From contig NC_066529.1 of the NCBI RefSeq assembly GCF_024679095.1, forward strand, positions 3,651,094-3,715,093: DNA of 64,000 bases, written 5' to 3'. Numbering within the stretch: position 1 is the first letter of the stretch; each line of letters opens with the position of its first letter. This document shows positions 12,549-23,110 of the stretch, in pieces. The translations under genes and the position numbers were made by a program. This stretch comes from Eriocheir sinensis (Eukaryota; Arthropoda; Malacostraca; Decapoda; Varunidae). The notes under the pieces were generated by a model. That model was given only the letters and a program-made list of their open reading frames with translations, made no database searches and was not told the origin of the DNA.

Positions 12549-13683
12549 ACTAGGTATTGGCAGCCCAGTTCCCCCAGTAGTCGAGATCCTTGCCGGTGAC
12601 CACATGCACCAGCCACTTGATGAGCAGGATACACAGCACAATCCACGCCACGGCGCTCCACATGTTGCTCACGCTGATCGTCACCTGCTGATTGCCCGTA
12701 CCTGTCCCACCTGTGAAAATAAACCTTCCCTCCTTGTCCTCTTCCTCCACCAAGTTATCGGCTATCTCCTCATCATTTGTCATGCGTCCTTCTCTCTTGC
12801 TCTCCCCCTTCTTCTTCCGCGTCTCATCCTCGCTATTAATATCGTTTTCCTGAAGGTACGATTGCGTGTTCTGTTGTTCAAAGGTGCTCAGGATATCGAG
12901 GGCTTCAACTAGGCTCGTGAACCCCTCCCAAGGCTCCGGTGTGGCGTGTAAGACTCCTTCCGCTGGTGTGGTGGTCTGCCTTTTGCTTCTCCCGACGCCT
13001 TCCTCCTGCCAGTTCGATGTCTCCGCCTCACTGATGTCCTGCTGGAGGGGCTGTGACGCGAGGGATGTGGAGGATAAGGTCGCCACTACCACCACTACTG
13101 CTACTGAAGCCTCCTGCAGCCACCACCTTGCTCCTGCTGTGGAAGGGAGGAATAGGAGCTGTGAGACGATACGATGAAGGTTGAAGACGAAGGTGAAAGA
13201 TAGACTACATACCATTACGCATGAGGAGCAAGAAAGAGAGATAGAAACAAGAAAGGAATAAGAAGTGATTGAGTAGGAAAGGAGGCGTGATATAAGTAAC
13301 GCAAGAAGAGCAAGAGATATAGAGAAAAACAAAGGAAGAATGAGAAGAGACGAAGGGGGAAGGTAGAAGAGATGCAGTAACACAAGACGAGACAAAACAA
13401 GAGAAAAATAAGAAGAGAGGAGTGAAAAATATGATGTAATAACTCAACTGCCTTCGACCGCCATCACCATTCCGCTCTTATCAGTGAAGAGAGGAATAGA
13501 AGATGAGTTTGAAGGGATGTGAAGTGAGGCCGGTGTAGGACGCAACAAGGCCTCTATACACACACCACTACCACCACTGCTACTAAAACCACCTGCTACT
13601 ACTACCATCACTACCACGCAAAGGAAAACTATTGGAAAGGTTAAACAACAGGAGGACTTACCTGCCAGCCTCTCACTATACAT
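11804..13683 (-). CDS. Gene III: array-family single-pass membrane protein with furin-like site, three exons
   Basis: Unrecognised family. Exons 13683-13662, 13136-12551 and 11894-11804 join in phases 1 and 2 to give 232 residues. The protein starts MYSERLA; a hydrophobic core (VAVVVVVATLSS) with likely cleavage after SLAS forms a signal peptide. A basic RSKR site follows at about 57-60 and would suit furin-type processing. The linker is acidic and charged, then TGNQQVTISVSN leads into one membrane span (MWSAVAWIVLCILLIKWLV, about residues 164-187). The short tail after it ends exon 2 at a GTAAGT donor. Exon 3 encodes YGGGGGHYNYPDQSTY and then TAYRALDELSKKYN and stop, which is the family tail motif. 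The first exon is the least certain part: ATGCGTAATG|GTATGT at about 13220 is another phase-1 candidate. The exon 2 acceptor is a CAGCAG tandem, so one residue may be variably included. A (CT)45 array forms the polypyrimidine tract of exon 3. Confidence 0.75.
11899..11988. repeat. (GA)45 microsatellite at the exon 3 acceptor of gene III
   Basis: On the gene strand this reads (CT)45 followed directly by CCCTAG and exon 3, so the microsatellite is the polypyrimidine tract of the 3-prime splice site. Confidence 0.9.
12380..12452. repeat. Interspersed repeat E, copy 1
   Basis: GTAGCGGGCTTTTTTTTTC, a T-rich middle, then TTAAGCCCTTGAGCTGTC and TTTGCTGTAAA. A matching copy is at 24375-24455 and a weaker one at 35165-35245. 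It may be the 3-prime part of a SINE. Confidence 0.5.
12454..12547. repeat. (AC)47 microsatellite at the exon 2 donor of gene III
   Basis: On the gene strand intron 2 begins GTAAGTGTGTG and runs straight into (TG)47. A shorter (AC)n lies at 12350-12372. Confidence 0.95.
13444..13624 (-). other. Possible alternative or decayed exon 2a of gene III
   Basis: After an AATAG acceptor at about 13625 this segment, joined in phase 1 to exon 1, gives a clean signal peptide (MYSERLA + VFLCVVVMVVVAGG) and then a Ser/Gly-rich frame that stops (VEGS, TGA). Its bases around GCAGGTGGTTTTAGTAGCAG match the start of exon 2 (GCAGGAGGCTTCAGTAGCAG) but are read in a different frame. It could encode a short secreted isoform or be a dead duplicate of exon 2. 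Confidence 0.35.
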
Positions 13684-13689
13684 ATAAAT

Positions 13690-14190
13690 CGCTACATATC
13701 ATTATCAACACGCTATCCCTGTATTGCTTCCACTCTTACCACCCCAACCACTGTCCCCACCACCATCTCCACCTCTGTCTTCTCCATCACCTCTCCCACC
13801 TTCTATATCCTAATTACTTCCACTCCACCATTATCATTACCATCTCCACTACCTCCTAGCTCCATCACCTGTCAACATCACCCCCATCTCCATTTCATTA
13901 CATCACCTATACAGTCATCATCACCACCGCCACCACCACTGCACCTGTAACTCCTAATTCCTCCACCTCCACCACAATCTCTCTATCATTACCGCTTCCA
14001 CTTAATCGCTAATGACGGAGGAGAAGGGCGAGAAGTAGAAGTAAGATTAGACATATAAGAAGGAGGAAGAGAAGAAAAAGGAGTAAGATTGGAAGGGCAA
14101 TTAAAAGAGGAGAAAGGACTAGGAGAAGGAGGAGGAGGAGGAGGAGATGAAGAAGCAGGAGAGCCACAGTAACATCCTCTCTTTTTTACA
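13690..14190. other. No gene recognised
   Basis: Tri- and hexanucleotide low complexity (CACCAT, CTCCAC) followed by GGA-rich sequence. Nothing coding is supported. Confidence 0.45.
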
Positions 14191-14191
14191 G

Positions 14192-14241
14192 TACAATGAA
14201 CCATGCAGAGGAAGGCCAGAGAGCGAGTCAGTCAGCAGCTG
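14192..14241 (+). other. Isolated exon-like segment
   Basis: A strong acceptor (CTCTCTTTTTTACAG) and a strong donor (CAGCTG|GTGAGT) bracket 50 bp on the plus strand. It contains an ATG whose frame reads MNHAEEGQRASQSAA and leaves phase 1 at the donor. No partner exon could be found, and it lies antisense within the possible 5-prime intron of gene III. Confidence 0.25.
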
Positions 14242-14309
14242 GTGAGTACAAGACTTAACTTTCATATATCTAAATACTGATTAGTGCCAACTCCAACGAA
14301 CTTACTCCT

Positions 14310-15060
14310 TGCTGGCCTCATCGTGTGTTTGGTAAGGCGCCCTCGTGTTCTTGTCCTGACGCCCTTGCCTTCTTGCTGCTGGTACAGACTGACGTGTCCT
14401 CCTTCGTGCTGGGGCTGTCTTGATGATAAGAAAAAGTGCTGGGGTGATTTGGTTCTCCTTTTCCTTTGGTCTCTTCGTCTGGTTCGCGCAGGGGATGTCA
14501 GTGTTGTGGCTATGTTGTTCTCTTTCTTGTTCTCGTTGTTTTCGTTTCGTTTCTGCTATTGGGGCTGTCGAGGTGAGGAAGAGCTGGGATCACTATGTTC
14601 TCTTTCTTGTTCTCGCTCTCCTCGTCTCCTTCGTGCTTCCAGAAGTGGTGAGTTGGCGATGTATTGCGATTATTAATACTCCTCGTTCTTCTCCTCGTTT
14701 TTGAAGGGCTGATGATATGCGTTCTTGTCGTAGTGATGGAGTTTTGAGGTCAGTGTTCGAGTATTTTCCCGCTAAATCTCTTTACTAATGTATTGTCGTA
14801 TGTGTGAGTGTCCCCGTCCGAATTCTGGGTGTAGCTTCAAGAATTCCCGTGTGTATATCGAGTGTAGCTTATCAAGACGCCTAGGTACAGTCTTGGCTTG
14901 TATTAGTATGTATCTGTATGTCTTCTTCAAGTGTCCCTGTATATGAGTGCGTGTGGGTGTCGCGTGTAACTTCAGCCGCCCGGGCGATGTCTTAATTAGT
15001 CGGTATATTCCGGGTACAGCCTCAGACGTCGGGTGTCGAGGCAGGAGACTTACTGATGGT
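14310..15060 (-). other. Possible 5-prime leader region of gene III
   Basis: Downstream of the TATA box at 15080 no ATG occurs on the minus strand over roughly 700 bases to about 14320. Part of this is base composition, since the strand is rich in A and C. Diverged tandem units lie within it (GAAGCTACAC-type units at 14820-14980 and TTCTCTTTCTTGTTCTC-type units at 14420-14680). A donor-like ATTA|GTAAAG lies near 14785. It may be a spliced leader exon; it is not proven. Confidence 0.3.
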
Positions 15061-15079
15061 GCCGCAGCGTCACCTCCCA

Positions 15080-15089
15080 CTTTATAAAG
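15080..15089 (-). promoter_or_regulatory. TATA box, candidate distal promoter of gene III
   Basis: The minus strand reads GCTTTATAAAGTGGG in a locally GC-rich context. It lies 1.4 kb upstream of the gene III start codon, so a 5-prime-UTR intron would be needed. Confidence 0.4.
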
Positions 15090-15239
15090 CAAGACCAGCG
15101 CCGCCGCCCCGCTAATAGCTCGGATGTGGGGCGGACGAGGGTGACGCGGCCGGTGGCGACGCGATGCCATTGAAGGGAAGGGCCCCGGACACCCACCCAC
15201 CCACCCACCCAACGCGTTAAGGTGTTGAATAATGATATG

Positions 15240-15908
15240 CATTCAGTGTGTGTGTGTTTAATTGGGAGGAATTAATCAGAGTAAGGCAACGTCCGTAGAG
15301 ATGTATAAATGGAAGGCATTCTATATATTTTGGGTGAGTGGAAATAAGCAAATGGAGGCGCTTAGTAAATGATGGGTGAAGTGTTTGGATTTAAGTTTGC
15401 TTAGGGAGAGAATTCATCAGTGTAAGAAAACGAAAGACTGTAGAATATAAAGGAAAATCATCCCATACCTTTTTTTGATTGAGGAGACCAGTACAGGTGT
15501 TAAAGAATTGATGGGTGCATGGGATTTTTAGATTTTTTTATTTATAATGAAAGAAATTATGCGGAAGGAAATGTAGAAATGTATATAAGAACGTTCCACC
15601 TTTTTTAGTGCAAGGAAGAGCTCCAAACACCCACCTAGCGGCTGTAGAAACGCCACTGTGCAGTATTATACAAGGAAGATGCTTTGGCACATTTAATTTG
15701 CACGGAATATTTCATCATGGCAGAGAATGTAAGATTTAGAATAAGGAAAACAGAAAAAAAGCGTTCCATTCCACGCTTTACTGAGATTAAACCTCCTTGC
15801 TGGTGTCTCTGTAAAACTAACGTGATTTATCGTGGTCATAAGAGGAACACAGTTTACTCACTTGTCTTTTACATAAAATAAAACAACTGGTAAACTTCAG
15901 GGAAAAAT
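15240..15908. other. No gene recognised
   Basis: AT-rich sequence; one 65-codon plus-strand frame at 15684-15881 has no homology or splice support. Confidence 0.5.
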
Positions 15909-15909
15909 G

Positions 15910-15975
<66 letters not shown>
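15909..15975. repeat. (GT)33 microsatellite
   Basis: Perfect GT array. Confidence 0.95.
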
Positions 15976-15977
<2 letters not shown>

Positions 15978-16099
15978 ATTTTGCATTCATTCAATCTTCT
16001 TTACCATAAGCTAAAATAACTCACTACTGCGTTCAGCAACAACAAACACTAATTAAGAATACCGCGTCCTCGCCACCTGATAACGCTTCATTAACTGCT

Positions 16100-16300
16100 T
16101 CGTCACATCGCGGCGGAAGTCAGGGGGTTAGTGAGCCTGTCGCGCGAGTCATCCCGTTACGGCCATCCCCTTGTGCTACGCGAGGCCACTCCGGGCGTCA
16201 CCTGGCCCCCTAAGATGACACGCCCACCTTATATTGGCTTTCCGGCGTCAGAGTGCCTTACTAACACTCATGGGGCGAGGGTCAGAGTGGAGCTAATCTG
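16100..16300. other. GC-rich island-like segment
   Basis: Compared with its flanks this 200 bp is GC-rich and free of simple repeats. It contains GCCAATATAAGG and GGTGGGCGTG on the minus strand and ATGAGTGTTA|GTAAGG nearby. It could be a promoter or exon, but I cannot place it in a gene. Confidence 0.25.
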
Positions 16301-16319
16301 CATTCACGGATGTTTGTAT

Positions 16320-17450
16320 AGTGGAGATGGAAGAAACGGGACGGCTTAGAAGAAGAGAGGGCGTGCTGCGTAGGGGAAGGGCTGTAGCGAGATAGGGAGA
16401 AGAGGAATTGTGGATGAATGCATATAAACGAGTCTTAAGAGGGGGAAACAGGAGCGACATGGAAAGGCTAGTGAAATAGAGAAGAAAGAGGAGGAGGAAG
16501 AGAAGGTGTACTTTCGGAGGGAAATGACTTGTGACATAGGGAGAGAAAAGGAGATGTGGAGGAATGCATTTATATAGGAGTCTTAAGAGGGAGGAAGAGG
16601 AGTGATATGGACAGGTACACGGACACATTCATAAAGAGTAACTTACATAACAGAGGAAAAAAGAAGAGTGAAGGGGGAATAGAGGAAGATAGCACTGGAG
16701 AACGCAGAATGGATAAAGCAACTGAATAAGATAAATAAACAAAGATAAGCAAGAAGTGAATGAAAAGAGAGGAAAACAAAAGATAAAAGAAGAAACCTGG
16801 AGAAACAAAAGAAGAACGACAGGAGAGGAAGGGAGTGAAAAAAAAGGTAAACAATGCGCAAAAGAGATAAAGAAGAGGATACAGAAAACGCAAAACGGAT
16901 AAAACAAAAGAGAACGCGGAACGAGAAGAGAAGAAGAATGAAAAAAAAAAAGCCACAAAATAACTGGAAAAAAACACAAGATACACCAAGCAAAGTAAAA
17001 TCAAAAGAAAACGTGAAGCGAGGCAGAGATAAAGAAAGACAGATCAGAAGCGACAGAGAAGGAAGGGAAGGAGTGTGGGGAGATAATGGGTCGAGAGGGA
17101 GAAGGAAGAAAGGAAGGAGATGCTAATTAGAGGGAGAGGCAGCGTCCTGACCTCAAAATAGGGAGAGGAGGACGTGTGGGGAGGAGGAGGAGGAGGAGGA
17201 GGAGGAGGAGGAGATGAAAAGTAGGAATTGAAGGTGAGGAATGAAAAACAGTAATAAAGAAAAGGGAGAAAGAAATAGGGCGAGGTAGGAGGAGGAGGAA
17301 GAAGAAGAAGAAGAGGAGATGGAAAGTAGGATTTGGAGGTGAGGGATGACAAATAACAATCAAGAAAAGGAAGAAGAAACGGGGCAAAGTAAGAGAAAGA
17401 GGAGGAGGAGGAAGAGGAGAGCTTGTCTTGTTTGAGGTGGCGATACAAAT
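16320..17450. repeat. Long polypurine tract
   Basis: The plus strand is dominated by A and G with embedded GGA arrays (17180-17215, 17290-17320, 17400-17420). Segments repeat, for example GGAAATGACTTGTGACATAG-like and GAGTCTTAAGAGGG units near 16430 and 16580. Open frames on the minus strand encode only Leu/Ser/Phe-rich shadows. Confidence 0.75.
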
Positions 17451-17509
17451 ACACTTTCCAATTTCATACATTCATCATAACACATTTTGTTTTACTTGAC
17501 GGTGGAGTG

Positions 17510-18060
17510 AATCAAATTTCCTCCCATTAACTTGACTAAACACGCCCTTTACTTTATACTTTACTTTACTTTATTTCTCTCTCTGGAACAAACACTGTCT
17601 CACCTCATTAAAAACTCTCCTATTAACTTGACTAACTCGCTCTTTACTTTACTTTGCTTTCTTTCTCTCTCTGGAACAAACACTTTCTCACCTCACTAAA
17701 AAACTCTCCTATTTTCTTGATTAATTCGCCCTTTACGTTACCTCGCTTTCTCTCTCTGGAACACACACTTTCTCACCTCACTAAAAAAAACTCTCCCATT
17801 AACTTGACTAACTCGCCCTTATATATACTCTACCTTGCTTTCTCTCTCTGGAACAAACACTTTCTCACCTCACTAAAAAAAACTCTCCCATTAACTTGAC
17901 TAACTCGCCCTTATATATACTCTACCTTGCTTTCTCTCTCTGGAATAAACACTTTCTCACCTCACTAAAAAACTCCTATTTACTTGATTAACTCCCCCTT
18001 TACGTTACCTCGCTTTCTTTCTCTCTGGAACGAACACTTTCTCACTTAACTTATTCGTCT
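17510..18060. repeat. Tandem repeat, about 90-bp unit, about six copies
   Basis: Units contain CTTTCTCTCTCTGGAACAAA, CACTTTCTCACCTCACTAAA and TTAACTTGACTAACTCGCCC. Copies 3 to 5 are nearly identical. Confidence 0.9.
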
Positions 18061-18529
18061 TGGTATGTATCTTGTTGAGCCCATGGATTTAGAAAGGTAG
18101 ATATTTCCACCTGCCCCTTACTAATGAACTCGTCGCTTACCTTGCTTTCCTTTTCTGCATTTGGAGTAGGCGTAAACTTTTCCCCACCTTGTTTCTTTCT
18201 TTTAATCTTTGACTTATTTTACCTTTGAATGAAGTTAATTAAATCTCATCTACACTTTATTTACTCCCCACTTACCTTGTTTCCCTTCTCCGGAGTTGCG
18301 ATAGATATAAACTTTCCCCATCTCATCCATCCCTCATAATCTGTGTCTTGTTTTACCCATGCATGGATGGAGTGAATTAAATCTTCTCACTTTCGCTCTA
18401 TCAACCCTCCATTCACTTTGCTTTCCTTCTCTGGAGTGGCGATAAACACAAACACTTCCTCACAACTCTCATTCATCTGTGTGCCTCTTGCTTGAACAGA
18501 GGATGAATTGTGTGAGAGCATTCTTACCT

Positions 18530-18715
18530 CTTCTTTATATCATCGGCCTTGTCTTCCTGCGAATGTGTGAATGTGAAAAGGAATTGTAGGTATTTTTCTT
18601 CTTTATATATTTTAACCCTTGTCTTACCTGCGAATGTGTGAATGTGAAAAGGAATTGTAGGTATTTTTCTTCTTTATATATTTTAACCCTTGTCTTACCT
18701 GCAGTGTGTAAATGT
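18530..18715. repeat. Tandem repeat, about 79-bp unit, 2.5 copies
   Basis: CTTGTCTTACCTGCGAATGT, GTGAATGTGAAAAGGAATTG and TTTATATATTTTAACCC recur in order. Each unit contains a minus-strand donor-like CAG|GTAAGAC. Confidence 0.85.
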
Positions 18716-18939
18716 AGAGAAAAAGGTAGTAATATCAACAGGTTGTAGAACGTTACTCGCTACGCCATGCTCTGATATTTTCCGAAACGATTCCTTTGGT
18801 GGTAATGTGGTGGATGGATTGTGGGGGGGAGGGGATCAGGACTTAAAAAAAAAGAAAAAAGATAAGGGTAAGGTATATAAAAGTCGGCATGGGAATATTT
18901 TGTTGTTTATTTACACTTATCATACGTAAACTTAAGGTG

Positions 18940-19850
18940 TATAGGAGGAGGAGGAAGAGGAGGATGATAAGACTTCACCGTGCATGTGGGGTTTTTGTAG
19001 GGAGAGAGGATGAGGATAAAGAGGAGAGGGAGCACTTGTTGAGGGAAGAAGATCGAGAGGGAGACATAGAGTACAGTGGAAAGATGGACTTCAGGCGGAC
19101 TTGCAAAGAATGAGAGAAACAAAAGGAAAATACAGCGAACATAAATGGATAGAGAAGGCTCATGACGCCACGAAAAGAGAAGGGAGGAAGAGAGGGAGAT
19201 TTAAATACTGTGAGTGGGGAAAGTGAAGGAAGCAAGTGGAAAGAATCAGGAAATATATATCTGTTGAGGTAAGAAATATGGAGCGGATAGAATATAGGAG
19301 AAAAAAGATAAGATGCAGTGATAGAAAGGGGAGGATAGAGTCTTAAGAGGAAAAATAAAACAAGAAAGAGGAGAAAGGGAGAAATTGATAAGCAAAAAAA
19401 AGGGAGTGATAGAGGAAGATGGACAAAGACGAAGGAAGCAAGAGAGAGGAAAGAATGGTATAGAAGAGCAAATGAAAAAAGAGAAGAAAGAAAAAATGGG
19501 ATAAATAGATGAAAACAGGATAATAATTAATGAATAACTGAATAAAGAAAAAAGAAGAGGTCAGTGATGGAGGAAGAAGAAGAAAGGAACACTGGAAAAA
19601 AAGCAAAAGAATGAGGTCAAAAGAGGATAAGACAATGATAAAAAGGAAAACAAAAGCGGTAAACATAGACAGATAAAAGAAGGTCAGTGATGGAGGAGGA
19701 AGAAGAAGAAGAAGAAAAAAGGAAAACTGAAATAAAGCAAAAGAATGAGGTCAAAAGAGGATAAGACTATGATAAAAAGGAGAACAAAAGCAGCAAACAT
19801 AGACAGACAAAAGAACGAACACTACACGAAGACCAGACGATAAGACTTCA
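18940..19850. repeat. Polypurine tract with a 125-bp duplication
   Basis: A/G-rich plus strand. A block beginning GTCAGTGATGGAGGA at 19560 recurs at 19682, including AAAGCAAAAGAATGAGGTCA and CAAAAGCGGTAAACATAGAC. Confidence 0.8.
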
Positions 19851-19878
19851 TCCTCGTCTCCCTCGTTGCCTGGCGCCC

Positions 19879-21365
19879 TTACTGGTACTTAGCGGCCGCC
19901 TGCTCCAAGTTCCTGTGCACGTTGTAGGCCTCCTCCTGCGAGTACCCCGGGCCGTACCCACTCCCAGGGGCGGCGCCGGTGGAGTAGGTCCTGTGGGGGG
20001 CGAGGAGGAGGAGTAGCAGGATTAGAAAGAGGCGAGGAGTAGGAGTAAGATTAGATGTATCAGACGGAGGAGGAGAAAAAGGATGAGTAAGATTAGAGGG
20101 AGGAGGAGGAGGAGGAGGAGTAGGAGGAGGAAGACAAAAGGATGAGGGAGTGGTTCCTTATGGTAGTTTAGGTCTCTTTGCTCTTTATTGAATGCACTGA
20201 CTAACTGACTGACTGACTAACCGATTGACTAAATAACTGAATGTGTGTGTGATCTTAAGTCAGTCATCACAATGCATCCGTCTCTCTATAGGACAACGTA
20301 AAGCTAGGATGATGAACGGAGAAAAAATATTGCTAAGTAGTAGGTAGGTTTGTAGGCAGACAGACGGGAAGGGCAGGATAGGGTGTACCAGGCTGCAGCA
20401 ATTCATGAAGGAGAGTTAAGAGGCGTGGCAGGAAAGGAGAAGCAAGACATGTAGGGAGAGGAAGGTATGAAGGATGGGGTATACTAAGACAGGAGAGAGC
20501 ATAGAGGAATCGTGGTAGTAGGGCGGGGCGAGGCGAGGATAAGGATAGGATAGGGGTAAGGATGGAGACGGGAGGGTGTTTAGCGTGGCATCGAGGGTGG
20601 AGAGGGACAGGGATTGGGTTACGGGGCGGAGCGAGGCAAGGAAATCAGATAGCCTTGGACAGAGATGGGAGGGAGTGGCGAAATGCAACGGGGGTGGAGA
20701 TGAGCAGGAATTGGGATACGGGGCGGAGCGAGACAAGGAATCAGATAGCCTTGGATAGAGATGGGAGGGCGTGGCGAGATGCAAAGGGGGTGGCGATGGG
20801 CGGCGCTAGGCAGTGAGAGGCAGGGCATGGTGGAGAAGGGTATTGGATGATCTGAAAAGGATGAGTGGCTGAGATTATACAACATGGCGGTGGGACAAGG
20901 CGGGGACGAGCGGGGCGGGACAAGGTGAAGCTTGACTCTTGAACTTAGAGCTTGGGTTGAGTGTAGCGAGAGGAGGATGCAAGTGGTTTGAAAGAGAAAG
21001 CATGAATGAGTGATGGGTGTTATAGGGGCAGGATAACCATACATAAGAGGAGGGAATCAGCAAGGTGAGAGGCAGGGGTCGAAATATGTGATACCAGGCC
21101 GAGGCAGCAGAGGAAGGTAGAAAACACGAACTTGGTTAACTTTGCAACTGATAATAGACGAACAGAAGCTCGGGCAATAGAAACGGAGCTCAAGATAAGA
21201 AGATGGGCGCAGCTGAAAGGATAATGTTAAGGTGGAAGATTGTGAGGTGCAACTAGGTTTGATTAGGTTAGGTTTGCTTAGGTTAGGTTTCGTGTGATAA
21301 GGCTTGGTGAGGTTAGGCTTTAAGTGAAATGGGGTGCAGAATAGAGGTTAGAAAGTGGAAGCAAG

Positions 21366-21414
<49 letters not shown>

Positions 21415-21796
21415 TACACAAACAGACACTCACGCAGGGCCCGTTGGGTACGAGTAGAGCTCAGCGGCGGGGGGCGGGGGGGCTGCCTTGCCGAACCCGA
21501 TGATGAAGTGGATGAGGAAGGCCACGACGCCCGCCAGCAGGAGGAAGAACCCGACGGACTCCACGCTGATGGTGAGGGAGTTGTCGGGGAGGATGTCCTG
21601 CAGGTTGTTGGTGGCCGCCATGATCTCCGCAACCAGGTCGGCTTTCTTGATGGCCAGGCTAGGGGCGGCGGCGGGGCCCTCCGTGGTGGTGGTGGTGGTT
21701 GTGGTGGTGGGGTCATCTGCCGCCGCCGCTTTCTGTGTTGTCATCGCCACCAGCAGGAGAAGGCTGAGGAGTCCTGAAGGAGTATATGAGTTATAA

Positions 21797-21847
<51 letters not shown>

Positions 21848-21983
21848 GTCCTTTTCTCCTTCTCTATCTATTTATCCATCATCTCTACGCTTCTTGCCAG
21901 CTCGCTACTCCTTTTTTTTTCCCTTTTCTTCCTTCCTTTTCTTTTATAACTATACTGAAACGAATCTCTTACTTTTTTTTATC

Positions 21984-22022
<39 letters not shown>

Positions 22023-22045
22023 ACCCACCCACCTGTAGGAGACAT
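19879..22045 (-). CDS. Gene IV: array-family single-pass membrane protein, three exons
   Basis: Unrecognised family. Exons 22045-22033 (13 nt), 21773-21434 (340 nt) and 19990-19879 join in phases 1 and 2 to give 154 residues. MSPT plus GLLSLLLLVAMT forms the signal peptide. The linker is Ala/Thr-rich, with nine consecutive Thr, then an amphipathic helix-like stretch (IKKADLVAEIMAATNNLQDI). NSLTISVES leads into one span (VGFFLLLAGVVAFLIHFIIGF, about residues 75-95). A Pro/Ala stretch and YSYPTGPA end exon 2 at a GTGAGT donor. Exon 3 supplies TYSTGAAPGSGYGPGYSQ and then EEAYNVHRNLEQAAAKYQ and TAA. A TATA box lies about 90 bp upstream of the start codon. All splice signals are good and the exon codons are GC-rich, unlike the flanking repeats. 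The second intron starts close to a (TG)n array and the first lies between (GA)n arrays. Outer part variable, tail inside: predicted only. Confidence 0.85.
20540..20810. repeat. Tandem repeat in intron 2 of gene IV
   Basis: Units of about 105-115 bp share GAGATGGGAGGG, GTGGCGA, ATACGGGGCGGAGCGAG and AATCAGATAGCCTTGGA. About 2.5 copies. Confidence 0.8.
21245..21320. repeat. Degenerate TTAGG-type repeats
   Basis: Several AGGTTAGG and TTAGGTT units, degenerate, within intron 2 of gene IV; compare the cleaner array at 35316-35495. Confidence 0.6.
21367..21412. repeat. (CA)n microsatellite by the exon 2 donor of gene IV
   Basis: Starts about 20 bp inside intron 2 on the gene strand. Confidence 0.9.
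21800..22018. repeat. (CT)n arrays in intron 1 of gene IV
   Basis: (CT)20 at about 21801-21841 and (CT)14 at about 21989-22018, at either end of the intron. Confidence 0.9.
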
Positions 22046-22134
22046 CTCGGCGTGCTTGAGGAGGGAGGACAAGGAGTGAGGTAGGAGGGATGGCCGCGGC
22101 AAGCACACTATAGGCCTGTCCGTCGCCCCCTCCC

Positions 22135-22142
22135 TTATATAA
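22135..22142 (-). promoter_or_regulatory. TATA box of gene IV
   Basis: The minus strand reads GGGTTATATAAGGG about 90 bp upstream of the start codon. Expected transcription start is near 22105-22110, giving a 5-prime UTR of about 60 nt. Confidence 0.7.
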
Positions 22143-22460
22143 CCCTCGCTCACCCCCCTTAACACCCCCCCCCAAACCCCCCCTCCCAACACCGCCCCTC
22201 AAGCACCAGGGACCGTTTATGTGGGTCAAGGCGGTAGCCACAGGACAGGCGAGGCGCTGCCCTTCCTCTTATGCCTTGGTTATGTTTATTATGTCTGTCT
22301 TTCTCTTTATCTTTCTATCTATCTATCTATTTACGTGTCTGTGTGTATGTGTGTTTTGTATGCATGTGAGATGATCAGTTTATTGACAACAGATGAACTT
22401 GACTGAGACGATTTAAATACGTGTGGAAATATATACACTTGTTGCTTATCGTCATCGGTT

Positions 22461-22462
<2 letters not shown>

Positions 22463-22532
<70 letters not shown>
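22463..22532. repeat. (AC)34 microsatellite
   Basis: Near-perfect AC array. Confidence 0.95.
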
Positions 22533-22599
22533 ACCAATAACAAATACACGTACACACACAAAAAAAATCTGTGGTGAGGGAATTTGATTGGAGAAAAAA

Positions 22600-23110
22600 A
22601 AATGCAGGAGAAAGGAGCAGAGCCTCTTTCTCTTCCCTGCTCTTCTCCTCCTCCTCCTCCTCCTCCTCTTCCTTTCTCCTTCCTTCTTTGCCCTTGACCT
22701 TCCTTCAGTCAGGCCTCCAAACCATACCCAGGTAGGCTCAGAATACCTTTATGCCCCTCTCCTTCCCTCCCTTCCTTCCCTCCCTTCTCTCCCTTCCTTC
22801 CCTCCTTCCCTTCTTTCTTCCTTCCAGACTAATACCACTCTTCTCCCTCCTTCCCTCCAGCCTCCATCTCTGTCCCTCTTTTCCTTTCCTCCTTCACTCC
22901 AACCTTTCTCTCCCCTGTCTCTCCCTCCTCCTTCTCCTCCACCTTCCCTATCCCTTCCCTTCCACCTCCCTCCCTCCCTCTGCTTGTCTCTCTCCCTCTC
23001 TCTCCCATCACCTGCATCTCTCCTCTCTGCCTCTCCGATTTCTCCTGTATTACCTGACCCACCATCCGCTCATCTTCACTTCTCCTCCTCCTCCTCCTTC
23101 GTAACCCTGA
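22600..23110. repeat. Polypyrimidine (TCC/CCTT) tract
   Basis: C/T-rich plus strand with many CCTTCC and TCC units; the Ser/Pro/Leu frames across it are shadows. Confidence 0.8.

Noticed and set aside
14772..15242. 156-codon minus-strand frame
   Set aside because: Its start codon lies upstream of the TATA box and the frame crosses it; more likely leader or intron sequence with diverged repeats.
15684..15881. 65-codon plus-strand frame, Lys/Arg-rich
   Set aside because: No splice signals, no homology recognised, AT-rich surroundings.
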